Assembly: GCA_035620895.1 (NCBI GenBank)
Contig: DASPFY010000009.1
Coordinates: 1 to 64,000, forward strand
Length of the DNA: 64,000 bases
Direction: 5' to 3'
Source: TA-21 sp035620895
GTDB taxonomy: Archaea > Thermoproteota > Nitrososphaeria > Nitrososphaerales > Nitrososphaeraceae
Shown: one piece after another, positions 16,605 through 25,130 of the stretch
How positions within the stretch are numbered: the stretch's first letter is position 1
Layout of the letters: the number at the start of each line of letters is the position of its first letter
Program-made: the position numbers and the translations under genes
Notes under the pieces: generated by a model
What the model was told of the DNA's origin: nothing
Databases searched by the model: none
What the model saw: the letters and a program-made list of their open reading frames with translations, nothing else

Positions 16605-17300
16605 TCAACTCAGATTTGATTCAAATTTTCTTCTTATGAATAATGCTACCAGGGAAGTGCCAACAAATGTAGCAGTCCAATATAACCACAAATCCTCTAA
16701 GTGACCTGACAGTAGAGCTGGAGCTAATGAGCGAGCTGGATTCATTGAAGCCCCCGAAATAAGCCCAAAGAAGAAAATATCCAATCCAACTATTCCACCT
16801 ATTGCAATACCACTAAATCCTTTCAATCCTTTTGTAAGAACCACTGCATATATAACGGCCATTAAAAATGCAGATGCCAAAACCTCTATCCCGAAAATAA
16901 CAGAAAGGGAAAAGTCATAGTTAGGAGCATTGGTTCCCAGATTAGCTTCCGTTCCAATAACATACTTTACAAAAACGCTTGCGAGTAAAGCACCTATTAT
17001 TTCGGCACCAAAATACCATGCTAGTAGATTTTTTCGTAGATGTCCTGTGATTAAGTAACCTATAGTAACAGCAGGATTAAAATGAGCCATAGAAACTTTA
17101 CCAAAAAGATAAACAGATATTGCAACACCTACAAAAGGAGCAAATGCTATAAACGGAATTCCCAATATTCCTCCAAATTTTGCGTCAAAAACAATAGAAC
17201 CCGTAGCGGATGTTACTACTATGAATGTGCCAACAAGCTCAGCAAAGAATTTTTTTTGAGTAGTTGTTAACCTACTGGTAAATCTTGATACTTGCGACAA
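16605..17300 (-). CDS. aqpS: aquaporin/glycerol-channel family (MIP), AqpS-like arsenic channel
   Basis: The 231-residue protein has the six-helix MIP fold with both pore motifs, HFNPAVT (first half) and SMNPARS (second half). It starts inside the 3' end of arsC (29-bp overlap) and is the last gene of arsM-arsC-mip. In bacteria, MIP channels in ars operons (AqpS) let arsenite or methylated arsenicals leave the cell. That role is inferred from context; the pore residues alone do not settle it. No ArsB/Acr3 pump is present in this cassette, so the channel would be the exit route. Confidence 0.85.
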   Translation of the reverse strand: MSQVSRFTSRLTTTQKKFFAELVGTFIVVTSATGSIVFDAKFGGILGIPFIAFAPFVGVAISVYLFGKVSMAHFNPAVTIGYLITGHLRKNLLAWYFGAEIIGALLASVFVKYVIGTEANLGTNAPNYDFSLSVIFGIEVLASAFLMAVIYAVVLTKGLKGFSGIAIGGIVGLDIFFFGLISGASMNPARSLAPALLSGHLEDLWLYWTATFVGTSLVALFIRRKFESNLS

Positions 17301-17700
17301 GCTCTTTTACTCTCTGGTCAATTTCATCTCTTATCTCTCTGAATTTTTCAATAGGCTTACCTTTTGGATCCTCAATGTTCCAATCAAGCAAATTCTGCAA
17401 GAAAAGAGTTGGACATGATTCTTTTTCCATACATCCCATATTTACTATATTTGAGGAATTACGAATCATATCTTCTGTTAGCTCCTTTGATTTTTGGTTA
17501 CTAATGTCTATGTCAGCTTCCCTCATCACCTCAACTGCAATTGGATTGATTTGTGAAATTGGTTTTGTTCCGGCACTTATTGCCTCGTATCCTATTGGAG
17601 CATATTTATTGAAAAAACCTTCAGCCATTTGGCTTCTTCCTGCATTTTCTACGCAGACAAACAGGATTGTCTTTGCTGGTTCTCGTTTGAAGAATTTCAT
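17272..17700 (-). CDS. arsC: arsenate reductase, low-molecular-weight phosphatase type
   Basis: 142 residues with the phosphatase-fold loop C16-V-E-N-A-G-R22-S near the N-terminus, the resolving cysteines C90 and C96 (MGCMEKESC), and the catalytic DP motif in WNIEDPKGK. This is the thioredoxin-linked ArsC class that reduces arsenate to arsenite. ATG at 17700 overlaps the stop of arsM by one base, so translation is coupled. A decayed fragment of a second arsC lies at 53370-53447. Confidence 0.92.
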   Translation of the reverse strand: MKFFKREPAKTILFVCVENAGRSQMAEGFFNKYAPIGYEAISAGTKPISQINPIAVEVMREADIDISNQKSKELTEDMIRNSSNIVNMGCMEKESCPTLFLQNLLDWNIEDPKGKPIEKFREIRDEIDQRVKELVASIKIYQ

Positions 17701-18473
17701 TAATTTGTTACTGCTCCAATTACTACGCTTGTAATTTTTCTATCACTTTTGTTATCTGGTTCCATGTATGTCTTTTCATTTAAAATTCTAACATTTTGAA
17801 ATCCCGCTTCTTCTATGCTGTTGATGCAATTTTCCTTTGTTAATGCACCGTCAATGCAACTACACCAATCTTCTGCGTTGACTGATTCTTCATGAACTTC
17901 TTTGCTTGTTACTAAATCAGAAATTATCATTCTTCCATTACCATCTTTCTTTAAAATTCGATATATCTCTTTGAATGTTTTTACCTTATTAGTAGCTAGG
18001 TTAATAACACAATTACTTATTGCGACGTCCACCGAATTATCTTCAACAGGAATTCTATCTTCAATGTCTCCTTTTCGAAACTCAACATTGGTAAATCCAT
18101 TTTCTTTGGCTGCTGAAGTTGCTTTATGTAGCATCTCATCAGTAAAGTCTATGCCAATCACTTTACCGTGGCCCTTAACTTCTTTTGAGGCTAGGAATGC
18201 ATCTATTCCGGCACCTGAGCCTAAATCTACCACAACTTCTCCTGTTTTCAAATTAGCGAAATTAATTGGGGCTCCACAGCCTAGACCAAGAATTGATGAC
18301 TTTGGTATAGATTCCAATGCGATGCCATTGTAACCAACGGCGATTGATGATATTTGAGGATCGGCTTCAGTAGAGCTGCAGCATTCTGGGCCGCAACAAC
18401 TCTCTGAATTGCCTTCTAAGGCAATTTTGCTGTATCGTTCTTTTATTTTTGCCTTCAATATCTCTTGTTTCAT
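17700..18473 (-). CDS. arsM: arsenite S-adenosylmethionine methyltransferase
   Basis: A 257-residue class-I methyltransferase of the ArsM family: Cys cluster SCCGPECC (25-32), the family mark LGLGCGAP with C66, the SAM motif DLGSGAGID (83-91), C155 in SNCVINLA and C204/C206 in DWCSCIDGA. C66, C155 and C204/206 correspond to the arsenic-binding cysteines of known ArsM enzymes. It would convert arsenite to methylated species. First gene of the minus-strand arsenic operon, and divergent from the HxlR regulator across 63 bp. Confidence 0.93.
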   Translation of the reverse strand: MKQEILKAKIKERYSKIALEGNSESCCGPECCSSTEADPQISSIAVGYNGIALESIPKSSILGLGCGAPINFANLKTGEVVVDLGSGAGIDAFLASKEVKGHGKVIGIDFTDEMLHKATSAAKENGFTNVEFRKGDIEDRIPVEDNSVDVAISNCVINLATNKVKTFKEIYRILKKDGNGRMIISDLVTSKEVHEESVNAEDWCSCIDGALTKENCINSIEEAGFQNVRILNEKTYMEPDNKSDRKITSVVIGAVTN

Positions 18474-18536
18474 ATCATTATTGTTTACTTCAGAAACTAT
18501 TTAAGGTATCAAGGATACTTTAGTAAACAAGGTGAC
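18474..18536. promoter_or_regulatory. divergent ars promoter with palindromic operator
   Basis: Between the ATGs of arsM and the regulator. TTGTTTACT (18481-18489) and AGTAAACAA (18522-18530) are a perfect 9-bp inverted repeat; a second one, GTATC-AAG-GATAC, lies at 18506-18518. CTATTTAAGG (18497-18506) can act as a TATA box in both directions, about 26-33 bp from each start. A regulator bound to the palindrome would cover both promoters. Confidence 0.65.
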
Positions 18537-18929
18537 ATGTCGGAAACAAAAGGACAGGGAGTAAACCGACTCCCGATGTATATGAATGAGTGTAGTTTTG
18601 AGGGATATAATGCAGCCATATTGATGAAGGAAACGGCTAAAATTCGGAAGTTAATTACCAAAAGGGGAACGATAGAGATGTTAATACCACTTTGTTGCTC
18701 GACGCAGCCAGTAAGATACAAGGAATTTAGAAAATTACTTAAAGGATTTAGCAGTAAGACGCTAGCTCGCAGATTAAAAGAATTAGAAGAGGCTAAAATA
18801 TTAGAAAGATTAGCATACAATGAGATACCTCCTCGAGTAGAATACAAACTTACGTCTAAGGGACAAGAATTAGTGGAATCTGTAATTAATCTAATGCAAT
18901 GGATGAGAAAGTGGTCAAACACCAAATGA
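18537..18929 (+). CDS. HxlR-type winged-helix regulator of the ars operon
   Basis: From the ATG at 18537 the protein has 130 residues. Helix-turn-helix and wing: RYKEFRKLLKGFSSKTLARR, LKELEEAKILERL, then PPRVEYKLTSKGQELVESV, typical of HxlR regulators. A vicinal pair C53-C54 (LIPLCCSTQPVR) sits just before the recognition helices, where most HxlR proteins have no cysteine, and C19 is nearby; these could sense arsenite. The role is inferred from its divergent position and the shared palindrome. A broken paralogue lies at 33993-34130. Confidence 0.8.
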   Translation: MSETKGQGVNRLPMYMNECSFEGYNAAILMKETAKIRKLITKRGTIEMLIPLCCSTQPVRYKEFRKLLKGFSSKTLARRLKELEEAKILERLAYNEIPPRVEYKLTSKGQELVESVINLMQWMRKWSNTK

Positions 18930-19006
18930 TATAGAAGTCTTATACTGTAAGGTTAACAAAAATATTGGTGAGCTGTTATAATCTTTGTTGACCACAATTA
19001 TGATAC

Positions 19007-19789
19007 ATGCCGGCAAGAAGCTTATGGCAAGGTAGTATCTCCTTTGGGCTTGTAAATATCCCGGTTAAACTATATACTGCAACAAACAGCAGAGAATATG
19101 TCTTTAATCAATTATGTCAAAACGGTCACAGAATTAGATACAAGAAATGGTGTCCAGAGGAAGAAAGAGAAGTTCCTTATTCTGAGATAAAAAAAGGTTA
19201 TGAGATCGAAAAAGACAATTACATAGTATTCGAAAAGGAAGAACTAAACAAAGTAAAATTAAAAACAACTCATTCCATTGATATTAAGGAATTCATCGAA
19301 TACAAGGAACTCGATCCGATCCTAATAGATAACAGTTATTACGTAGCCACTGATCCAAAAAAAGGAAACGAAAAGGCTTACGCACTTTTAGTGAAAATAT
19401 TAAATGACAATAACTTGGTGGCCATAGGCAAGGTCATTCTTAAAGACAGGGAAAACGTGGTAGCCTTGAGGCCTTACCAGAGGGGTCTTGTTATGCATGT
19501 CTTAAATTACCTGGATGACATGAAACCCGTAGATGAAATACCAGAAATGGGGAACACAAAGTCAAAACTAGACCCGCAAGAACTTTCGCTTGGCAAAATA
19601 CTGGTGCAAAAATATCGCAGCAAGGAATTTGATATTGGTGATTATTCCGACACCTATGTTCAAGAACTTAGAAAGCTTATAGAGGCAAAGAGTAAAGGGA
19701 AAAAATTTGTTTCATCCGCTCCGAAGGATACAAAACCCACCAAGGATCTCCTAGAGGCTCTCAAGGCCAGCATCGAAACAAAGAAGTAG
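19007..19789 (+). CDS. ku: Ku-like DNA end-binding protein
   Basis: The 260-residue protein is a prokaryotic-type Ku: MPARSLWQGSISFGLVNIPV at the N-terminus, the CQNGHRIRYKKWCPEE loop (36-51), ALRPYQRGLVMHVLNYLDD in the core and a Lys-rich C-terminal arm (SKGKKF, KASIETKK). Ku rings bind double-strand breaks in non-homologous end joining, usually with LigD. Ku is patchy in archaea, so this gene may be acquired. No ligase or polymerase partner is in the window. Single gene with TATA-like AT-rich DNA upstream. Confidence 0.93.
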   Translation: MPARSLWQGSISFGLVNIPVKLYTATNSREYVFNQLCQNGHRIRYKKWCPEEEREVPYSEIKKGYEIEKDNYIVFEKEELNKVKLKTTHSIDIKEFIEYKELDPILIDNSYYVATDPKKGNEKAYALLVKILNDNNLVAIGKVILKDRENVVALRPYQRGLVMHVLNYLDDMKPVDEIPEMGNTKSKLDPQELSLGKILVQKYRSKEFDIGDYSDTYVQELRKLIEAKSKGKKFVSSAPKDTKPTKDLLEALKASIETKK

Positions 19790-20201
19790 TAATTCTTTTA
19801 CATTTTACTACATGTACTTAATTCTATTATCATAGTATTTTATTTTATGTTTCTATCACAGCGTATTATTTTGGTTAGAGATTAGACAGCGACAATTAAT
19901 GTAATCTCAAATGATTTGGTGAATTTCATTCATCATCTAAAGTCTTCATCAACTTCATATTTTCTTCAACACTCATGAACAACATACCACTCAAAAATAG
20001 AAAAGTCTTTGATGAATTAACTCTAGTATTAGTGGTTTTTGCCGGCTAGATAAGTCCTCTATTATTATAAAACTAAATGTCATGTGATAATTCGAATACA
20101 TGCACGGTTTGGATCTAGATGGTAAACAGCGAAATAAAATTCTAAGATCAGATATATCAATGGTTTGGTATTAGTAAACAAGACATCTTACTATGCTTAA
20201 A
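19790..20201. other. 412-bp intergenic region with gene relic
   Basis: On the minus strand, 19976 downward reads MSVEENMKLMKTLDDE then TGA (a Trp codon in my recollection of relatives) and N-S-P-N. This resembles the start of SnoaL-like/NTF2-type proteins of the same style. The remainder is featureless AT-rich DNA plus the promoter of the decayed membrane-protein paralogue. Confidence 0.3.
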
Positions 20202-20627
20202 GTGTTCATTTCACCATCTATAACTTGTGAAGCTAAAAATGATTAAAATGGAGCTATTAAAATGGATATTTTACTAGATACTTCGTTCTTTAGACAAAAT
20301 CATATTACAAAATCAAAACATGGAGAACCAAACACCTCGGAGTTGAAATAAATGGGTAGAGGTATCCTAACGATTCTTGTCGTAGTAGCAGGGATACTCT
20401 CAATCCTTACTGGTTTAATGCTTACCTACGTAATTCCACAAGATATGACGGTTGCTGATATTAAAGAACTGAACATAATCAATATAACAAACGATGTAAG
20501 GGTGACCGGCTCAAATCCCATTGCACAACATACACCATCACCCCCAGTATCAGAAGGAAACGAGAACATTGGTAGAATTTCAAATCTGCCAAATAAATGC
20601 TTAGGTTCCGCACTTTGTCCAGACTAG
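20202..20627 (+). pseudogene. small membrane protein paralogue 3, interrupted by two stops
   Basis: Starting at GTG 20202, the frame is colinear with paralogues 1 and 2 (…NGAIKMDILL…, then HITKSKHGEPNTS) but has TAA codons after 14 residues and at 20349-20351. The part from ATG 20352 (91 codons, MGRGILTILVVVAGILSILT…) still encodes a membrane helix and a C-terminal tail with two cysteines, ending LGSALCPD. That remaining frame might be expressed as a shortened protein. The T8 run 20651-20658 matches the downstream element of the other copies. Confidence 0.65.
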
Positions 20628-20646
20628 GATCAAAGCTCATAGCGAG

Positions 20647-20661
20647 ATAATTTTTTTTAAA
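20647..20661 (+). terminator. oligo-T terminator after paralogue 3
   Basis: T8 at 20651-20658 in the context GAGATAATTTTTTTTAAA, like the ones after paralogues 1 and 2. Confidence 0.45.
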
Positions 20662-20793
20662 GACGGCTGGAGCGGACTAAGCACAAATGCATTGCTCCAG
20701 GTAATTCAAAGCCATTTGCACGAGCTTAAATATGTTAACCCAAGGAAAGATTTATTAGATTATCTAACTAACTTAAAGCAAGTTAATTAAATT

Positions 20794-21966
20794 ATGGCTC
20801 ATTCGAGATTTGTAGTAATCTTTGGCGTTATGATATCTGTAATTATCCTGGGCTTGTCGCTAGTATTGTATAGTAGGGCTTCTGTGACCGAACAGAACTC
20901 ATCTAAGATTGATACCGTAGGCGGTCATACGCCAGGATATCCTATACTCCAAACGACTGGTGATGTCTTGGATCCGACTTCATTGAACATAAATCCAGAG
21001 ACAGCAGTTGTTGACCCATTTAAATATTTGAGAGAATTTAACTATGGAACAGTAACAAACTCTTCTAATGGAACTAAGATAAGAGAGTTTACATTGATTG
21101 CATCAGACACGCAGACTAAAGAAGTCTCTCCGGGCGTTTTGTACAATGTATGGACTTTTAACGGTACAATACCAGGACCAACAATACGAGCTACCGAAGG
21201 GGATACAATCAGGATCACTTTAATTAATAACGGTTCTAAATTCCATTCAATACACTTTCATGGCATACACCCTTCTGAAATGGATGGAGTCTTTGAGGGA
21301 ATTGCACCTGGGGGCAAATTCACTTATGAATTTACCGCAGAACCGTTTGGAGTGTTCCCATACCATTGTCATATGCAGCCACTCGAAGAACACATAACCC
21401 ATGGACTTTACGGTGCACTGATAATAGACCCCAAGAAACCTCGTCCTAACGCAGATGAAATGATAATGATCATGAACGGTTATGATACTGATTTTGATAC
21501 TGAAAATAACTTCTATACAGTTAACGGTATCCCATACTATTACATGCACCATCCAATTCAAATTGACAAAAATAGATTAATTCGAATATATCTAGTGAAT
21601 ATGCTTGAATTTGATCCTTTAAACAACTTCCACTTACACGCAAATATGTTTGATTTCTATAAAACGGGTACGAAATTGATACCAGATGAATATACTGATA
21701 TCGTTACTATGAACCAGGCAGAACGGGGAATATTGGAATTCAGCTATAAATATCCGGGAAAGTATATGTTTCATGCTCACAAGACTGAGTTTGCAGAAAA
21801 AGGATGGACAGGATTATTTCTAGTGAATGATGAGATATCCCCAGTTAGTAGTCAAAATTCAAGCCTTACTGCGGCAACAACAACAAATGCTACCGATCAA
21901 ATAGCATACAATACATCCAACCCTAGTAGCGTTACTTCTATTTTACCACCAGGAGGACTCAAGTAA
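20794..21966 (+). CDS. two-domain multicopper oxidase
   Basis: A 390-residue protein with an N-terminal membrane anchor or signal (residues 7-27) and two cupredoxin domains. The four HxH pairs of a trinuclear copper site are visible: H154-F-H156, H191-C-H193, H280-L-H282 and H327-A-H329. C192 supplies a type-1 copper in the first domain; the second domain lacks it. This is the two-domain laccase-like architecture frequent in ammonia-oxidising archaea, located outside the membrane. The substrate (metal ions, nitrogen compounds or phenols) is not determined. It overlaps the ZIP gene by one base, which suggests a metal-oxidation/uptake unit. Confidence 0.88.
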   Translation: MAHSRFVVIFGVMISVIILGLSLVLYSRASVTEQNSSKIDTVGGHTPGYPILQTTGDVLDPTSLNINPETAVVDPFKYLREFNYGTVTNSSNGTKIREFTLIASDTQTKEVSPGVLYNVWTFNGTIPGPTIRATEGDTIRITLINNGSKFHSIHFHGIHPSEMDGVFEGIAPGGKFTYEFTAEPFGVFPYHCHMQPLEEHITHGLYGALIIDPKKPRPNADEMIMIMNGYDTDFDTENNFYTVNGIPYYYMHHPIQIDKNRLIRIYLVNMLEFDPLNNFHLHANMFDFYKTGTKLIPDEYTDIVTMNQAERGILEFSYKYPGKYMFHAHKTEFAEKGWTGLFLVNDEISPVSSQNSSLTAATTTNATDQIAYNTSNPSSVTSILPPGGLK

Positions 21967-23279
21967 TGGAAAGGGAAGAAAGTAGTAAAAATACTAACCA
22001 TTACCCTATTTCAAAAAAGACAATAGTGTTTGGCATAGTTCCATTCATTGTTATTGGATCAATGCTAATTTTGCTCCTTAGTTCTCCCGGTATATTATTT
22101 CAATCTCCAATCGAACCGCTGCCGCAAATTTCTATTGAGAAAGTAGAATTTTCAGACCAATATATAATTGCCTTTGTCAGGAATACTGGTCCTTCTGAGA
22201 TTACCATTGCACAAGCTGATGTCAACGATAGGATACACCCTGCGGCTATTGAACCTGAACAAACGCTTAGTAGATTCTCAGATGCCAAGGTAATAATCCC
22301 GTTCATATGGAATTCGGGAGAGCCTTATAACATAGGTATAACTACGGACGATGGAACTAGATTTGAAAAAACTATTGATTCAGCAGCTCAGGTGCCACGT
22401 CCAACAATTGAGCAAGCTTCATCATTTGCTCTAATAGGAACGTATGTGGGAGTTATCCCTGTAATGATGGGTCTTGTATGGTACCCTTTCATAAGAAGGT
22501 TAAGTATTAGCAAGTACAACTTTTTCCTCAGCCTCACTGCAGGATTATTAGTTTTTCTTGGTATTGATGCTCTACTCGAAAGTAACGAGATAGCGATGGA
22601 TAATCTTGCACCTGCCTTTAACTCTCAGATTCTGATTATTATCATTACCATTGTTTCATTTTTAGCACTCCAGTATGTTTCTCAGAAATTAGTTCAGCGT
22701 GCGTCTAAATCCAAATCCGACATAGGATACAACTCGGAAATTAATAGCGGCCCAACACCTGATTTGGAACTAAAAGATGTTGGCTCCTCCTCTGGTACAT
22801 CGTTGCAACAGCAGCTACTCATAAGGCCATTAGCAATATCCATGATGATTTCAATTGGGATCGGTTTACACAATTTTGGAGAAGGCCTCGCAATTGGAGC
22901 GGCAGTCTTGTTAGGAGAAATTGCTTTGAGCTCATTTTTGATTTTAGGATTTACATTGCATAACACTACAGAAGGATTAGCTATCGTTGCGCCCATGGCC
23001 AAGGCTCGGAGAATTCCTATAAGAAAGTTGATAATCATGGGATTGATAGCCGGGGTTCCGACTATCTTAGGAACATGGATTGGTGGATTCTTGTATTCTC
23101 CTGTGGCAACGGTAATTTTTCTTTCAATAGGAGCAGGTGCAATATTTCAGGTAGTTTACTCAATTGGCTCTTGGATGCATCACACTAACGGTAGCAAAGG
23201 ATTGCTGGGTAACCTTTCAATAATTACTGGCTTTGCACTCGGAATGTTATTTATGTATCTTACAGGATTGTTGATTTAG
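21966..23279 (+). CDS. ZIP-family metal transporter with extracytoplasmic domain
   Basis: 437 residues. An N-terminal membrane helix (about 20-40) is followed by an extracytoplasmic beta domain (45-145, IEKVEFSDQYIIAFVRNTGP…), then the ZIP membrane core. Both histidine motifs of ZIP transporters occur: LHNFGEGLAIG and LHNTTEGLAI. A polar loop (about 240-275) precedes them. Expected to move divalent metals (Zn, Mn or Fe) across the membrane. The extra N-terminal domain is unusual for ZIP proteins and may receive metal from the adjacent multicopper oxidase. Translationally coupled to that gene. Confidence 0.88.
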   Translation: MEREESSKNTNHYPISKKTIVFGIVPFIVIGSMLILLLSSPGILFQSPIEPLPQISIEKVEFSDQYIIAFVRNTGPSEITIAQADVNDRIHPAAIEPEQTLSRFSDAKVIIPFIWNSGEPYNIGITTDDGTRFEKTIDSAAQVPRPTIEQASSFALIGTYVGVIPVMMGLVWYPFIRRLSISKYNFFLSLTAGLLVFLGIDALLESNEIAMDNLAPAFNSQILIIIITIVSFLALQYVSQKLVQRASKSKSDIGYNSEINSGPTPDLELKDVGSSSGTSLQQQLLIRPLAISMMISIGIGLHNFGEGLAIGAAVLLGEIALSSFLILGFTLHNTTEGLAIVAPMAKARRIPIRKLIIMGLIAGVPTILGTWIGGFLYSPVATVIFLSIGAGAIFQVVYSIGSWMHHTNGSKGLLGNLSIITGFALGMLFMYLTGLLI

Positions 23280-23317
23280 ATGAGTCACAAAATAATGAAT
23301 GTGAAAAGAAGCATTCT

Positions 23318-23328
23318 AGGGAGGTGTA
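23318..23328 (+). promoter_or_regulatory. strong Shine-Dalgarno site GGGAGGTG before dtxR-like gene
   Basis: GGGAGGTG at 23319-23326 would pair with the archaeal anti-SD. The codon at the usual distance and in frame is ATA at 23335; the nearest in-frame TTG is at 23380, 54 bases downstream. It suggests translation may begin at a non-standard codon. Confidence 0.5.
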
Positions 23329-23379
23329 TCTGCGATAAATAAACTTGAGGAAATTCCCGAGATAAAAAATCACGACAGA

Positions 23380-23790
23380 TTGGTAGCAATTCGCGAAGCA
23401 AACAGTGTAAAGAAGGACGAGAGGACAGACAGAATGGAAGACTATCTTGAAGTAATATATGAATTAGTAGAAGAAAAGGGATATGCGACCACAGTAGATA
23501 TTTCTACCTACCTGAACGTTAGTTCACCCAGTGTGACCAAAATGGTGCAAAGACTTGATGAAAGTGGTTATCTTATCTATGAAAAGTACAGGGGAATTAA
23601 GCTAACCGACGAGGGCAACCATGTTGCGCGCAATATTCGGAATAAACATGGTCTTCTGGCAGAGTTTTTTAAGATAATTGGGGTCGATGAGGAGATCGCA
23701 AATAACGACGCTGAGGGTATAGAACATCACTTACATCCTCAGACTATTAAAAAATTGGAAGATTTCGTTAGAGACCTGAAAAAATTATAG
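23380..23790 (+). CDS. DtxR/MntR-family metal-dependent regulator
   Basis: A 136-residue regulator: a winged helix (DRMEDYLEVIYELVEEKGYA, then STYLNVSSPSVTKMVQRLDE and KYRGIKLTDEG) and a metal-binding/dimer helix with GIEHHLHPQTIKKLEDF. It lacks the SH3-like third domain, as MntR does. It would repress metal uptake when Mn or Fe is plentiful. Located about 100 bp behind the ZIP gene on the same strand, so probably the regulator of that unit. The true start may be upstream, at ATA 23335 behind a strong Shine-Dalgarno site, giving 15 more residues. Confidence 0.88.
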   Translation: MVAIREANSVKKDERTDRMEDYLEVIYELVEEKGYATTVDISTYLNVSSPSVTKMVQRLDESGYLIYEKYRGIKLTDEGNHVARNIRNKHGLLAEFFKIIGVDEEIANNDAEGIEHHLHPQTIKKLEDFVRDLKKL

Positions 23791-23913
23791 AACACATCTT
23801 CTATATGGGACCAAACAGATATGAGCCCATCTAAATATTGCAATTTTCTCGTGACGACGATCTATCTTTCTTTTTGCACAACTAGTGTACAATTATCAGA
23901 CAGCTGAAGTGGA

Positions 23914-24945
23914 TTAGATCTTGACGAGCATTTTGCCGATGTTTTCTCCCTTGAATAACGCTATGAACGCTTTAGGTGCATTTTCAAGACCTTCAAGCAC
24001 CGTCTCCTGCCATTTTATTTTTTCTTGACTAATCCATTTGGACATGTTTGTGTAAAACTCATTTAGCATATGATAATGATCCCTTACAATAAATCCCTGA
24101 ATCTTGAGTCGATTGGTTATTGCTAAAAACAGGTTGGAAGGTCCTGATTGCTGAGAGGGTGGTACATTATATTGCGATATCATACCGCAAAGTACAATTC
24201 TACCAAACACCTTCATATTATCAAGAGCTGCCTCTAGATGCCTTCCACCAACATTATCGAAATATATATCAATCCCGTTAGGACATAATTTTCTTAATTC
24301 GGAAGAAATGTTATCTTCTCCTACTTCTTTGTAGTTAAGAGCATTATCTATTCTAGCTTGATCAAGTAACCACTTTACCTTTTCGAGAGATCCAGTAGAT
24401 CCTACAACACGACAACCCTTTATCTTTGCAATCTGGCATGCTACGGAACCTACTGCTCCTGATGCTGCAGAGACAAATACAGTATTATTGTCATTATTGT
24501 CCTTTAGTTCGCCAAATTTTAAAAGTCCAATATAAGCCGTAAGACCTGTCATGCCCAATACTCCTAAATAGGAATGGATTGGTGCCATATTTGGATCGAT
24601 CTTTGTAACACCGCTACCATCTGTAGAGAGCCAATATTCTCTCCAACCAAAATTGCTTAGGAGATACTCCCCCACCTTAAATTGATTATTCTTTGATTCT
24701 ATAACCTGGCCTACAGATCCACCTTCCAGAGGTTTGTTTAATTGAAATGATGGTATGTAGCTTTTACTTTCCCTCATTCGTCCGCGCATGTAGGGATCTA
24801 CAGACATCCATATGTTTCGTACCAAGAACTCTCCTTCTTTTGGATCGGGAATACTTACTCGGACAAATTCAAAATTGTTTTCAGTAGGGATTCCAACTGG
24901 ACGATGCTTGAGATGAATCTCTTGACCGACTCTTTTACCCGCCAT
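23914..24945 (-). CDS. NADP-dependent MDR reductase (PTGR/CurA-like)
   Basis: 343 residues, ending LFKGENIGKMLVKI as the family does. The N-terminal VSIPDPKEGEFLVRNIWMSV plus DPYMRGRM, the coenzyme motif VSAASGAVGSVACQIAK, and YFDNVGGRHLEAALDNM are characteristic of the prostaglandin/leukotriene reductase family, which includes E. coli CurA. They reduce the double bond of alpha,beta-unsaturated carbonyls. No zinc ligands. It faces the esterase gene across a 185-bp divergent region and may be part of the electrophile-stress set with the mhq-like pair. Confidence 0.9.
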   Translation of the reverse strand: MAGKRVGQEIHLKHRPVGIPTENNFEFVRVSIPDPKEGEFLVRNIWMSVDPYMRGRMRESKSYIPSFQLNKPLEGGSVGQVIESKNNQFKVGEYLLSNFGWREYWLSTDGSGVTKIDPNMAPIHSYLGVLGMTGLTAYIGLLKFGELKDNNDNNTVFVSAASGAVGSVACQIAKIKGCRVVGSTGSLEKVKWLLDQARIDNALNYKEVGEDNISSELRKLCPNGIDIYFDNVGGRHLEAALDNMKVFGRIVLCGMISQYNVPPSQQSGPSNLFLAITNRLKIQGFIVRDHYHMLNEFYTNMSKWISQEKIKWQETVLEGLENAPKAFIALFKGENIGKMLVKI

Positions 24946-25130
24946 AATAACATCAAATAAAAAAATCTATTTTAAATTATCTAAATATAATGTGAAGTAT
25001 TGACAAGCTAATTTGAAATCTGTGGGTTTATTCTATGTGTATTATATATAGCTCAAAGCAATGAGCGACAAAACAGAATTAATATCAACTAAACGAAACT
25101 CGTAATAACCTGAGACTCTATACTCTATTT

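Noticed and set aside
17285..18333. Plus-strand frames antisense to arsC and arsM
   Set aside because: They mirror strongly supported enzymes and show no family motif.
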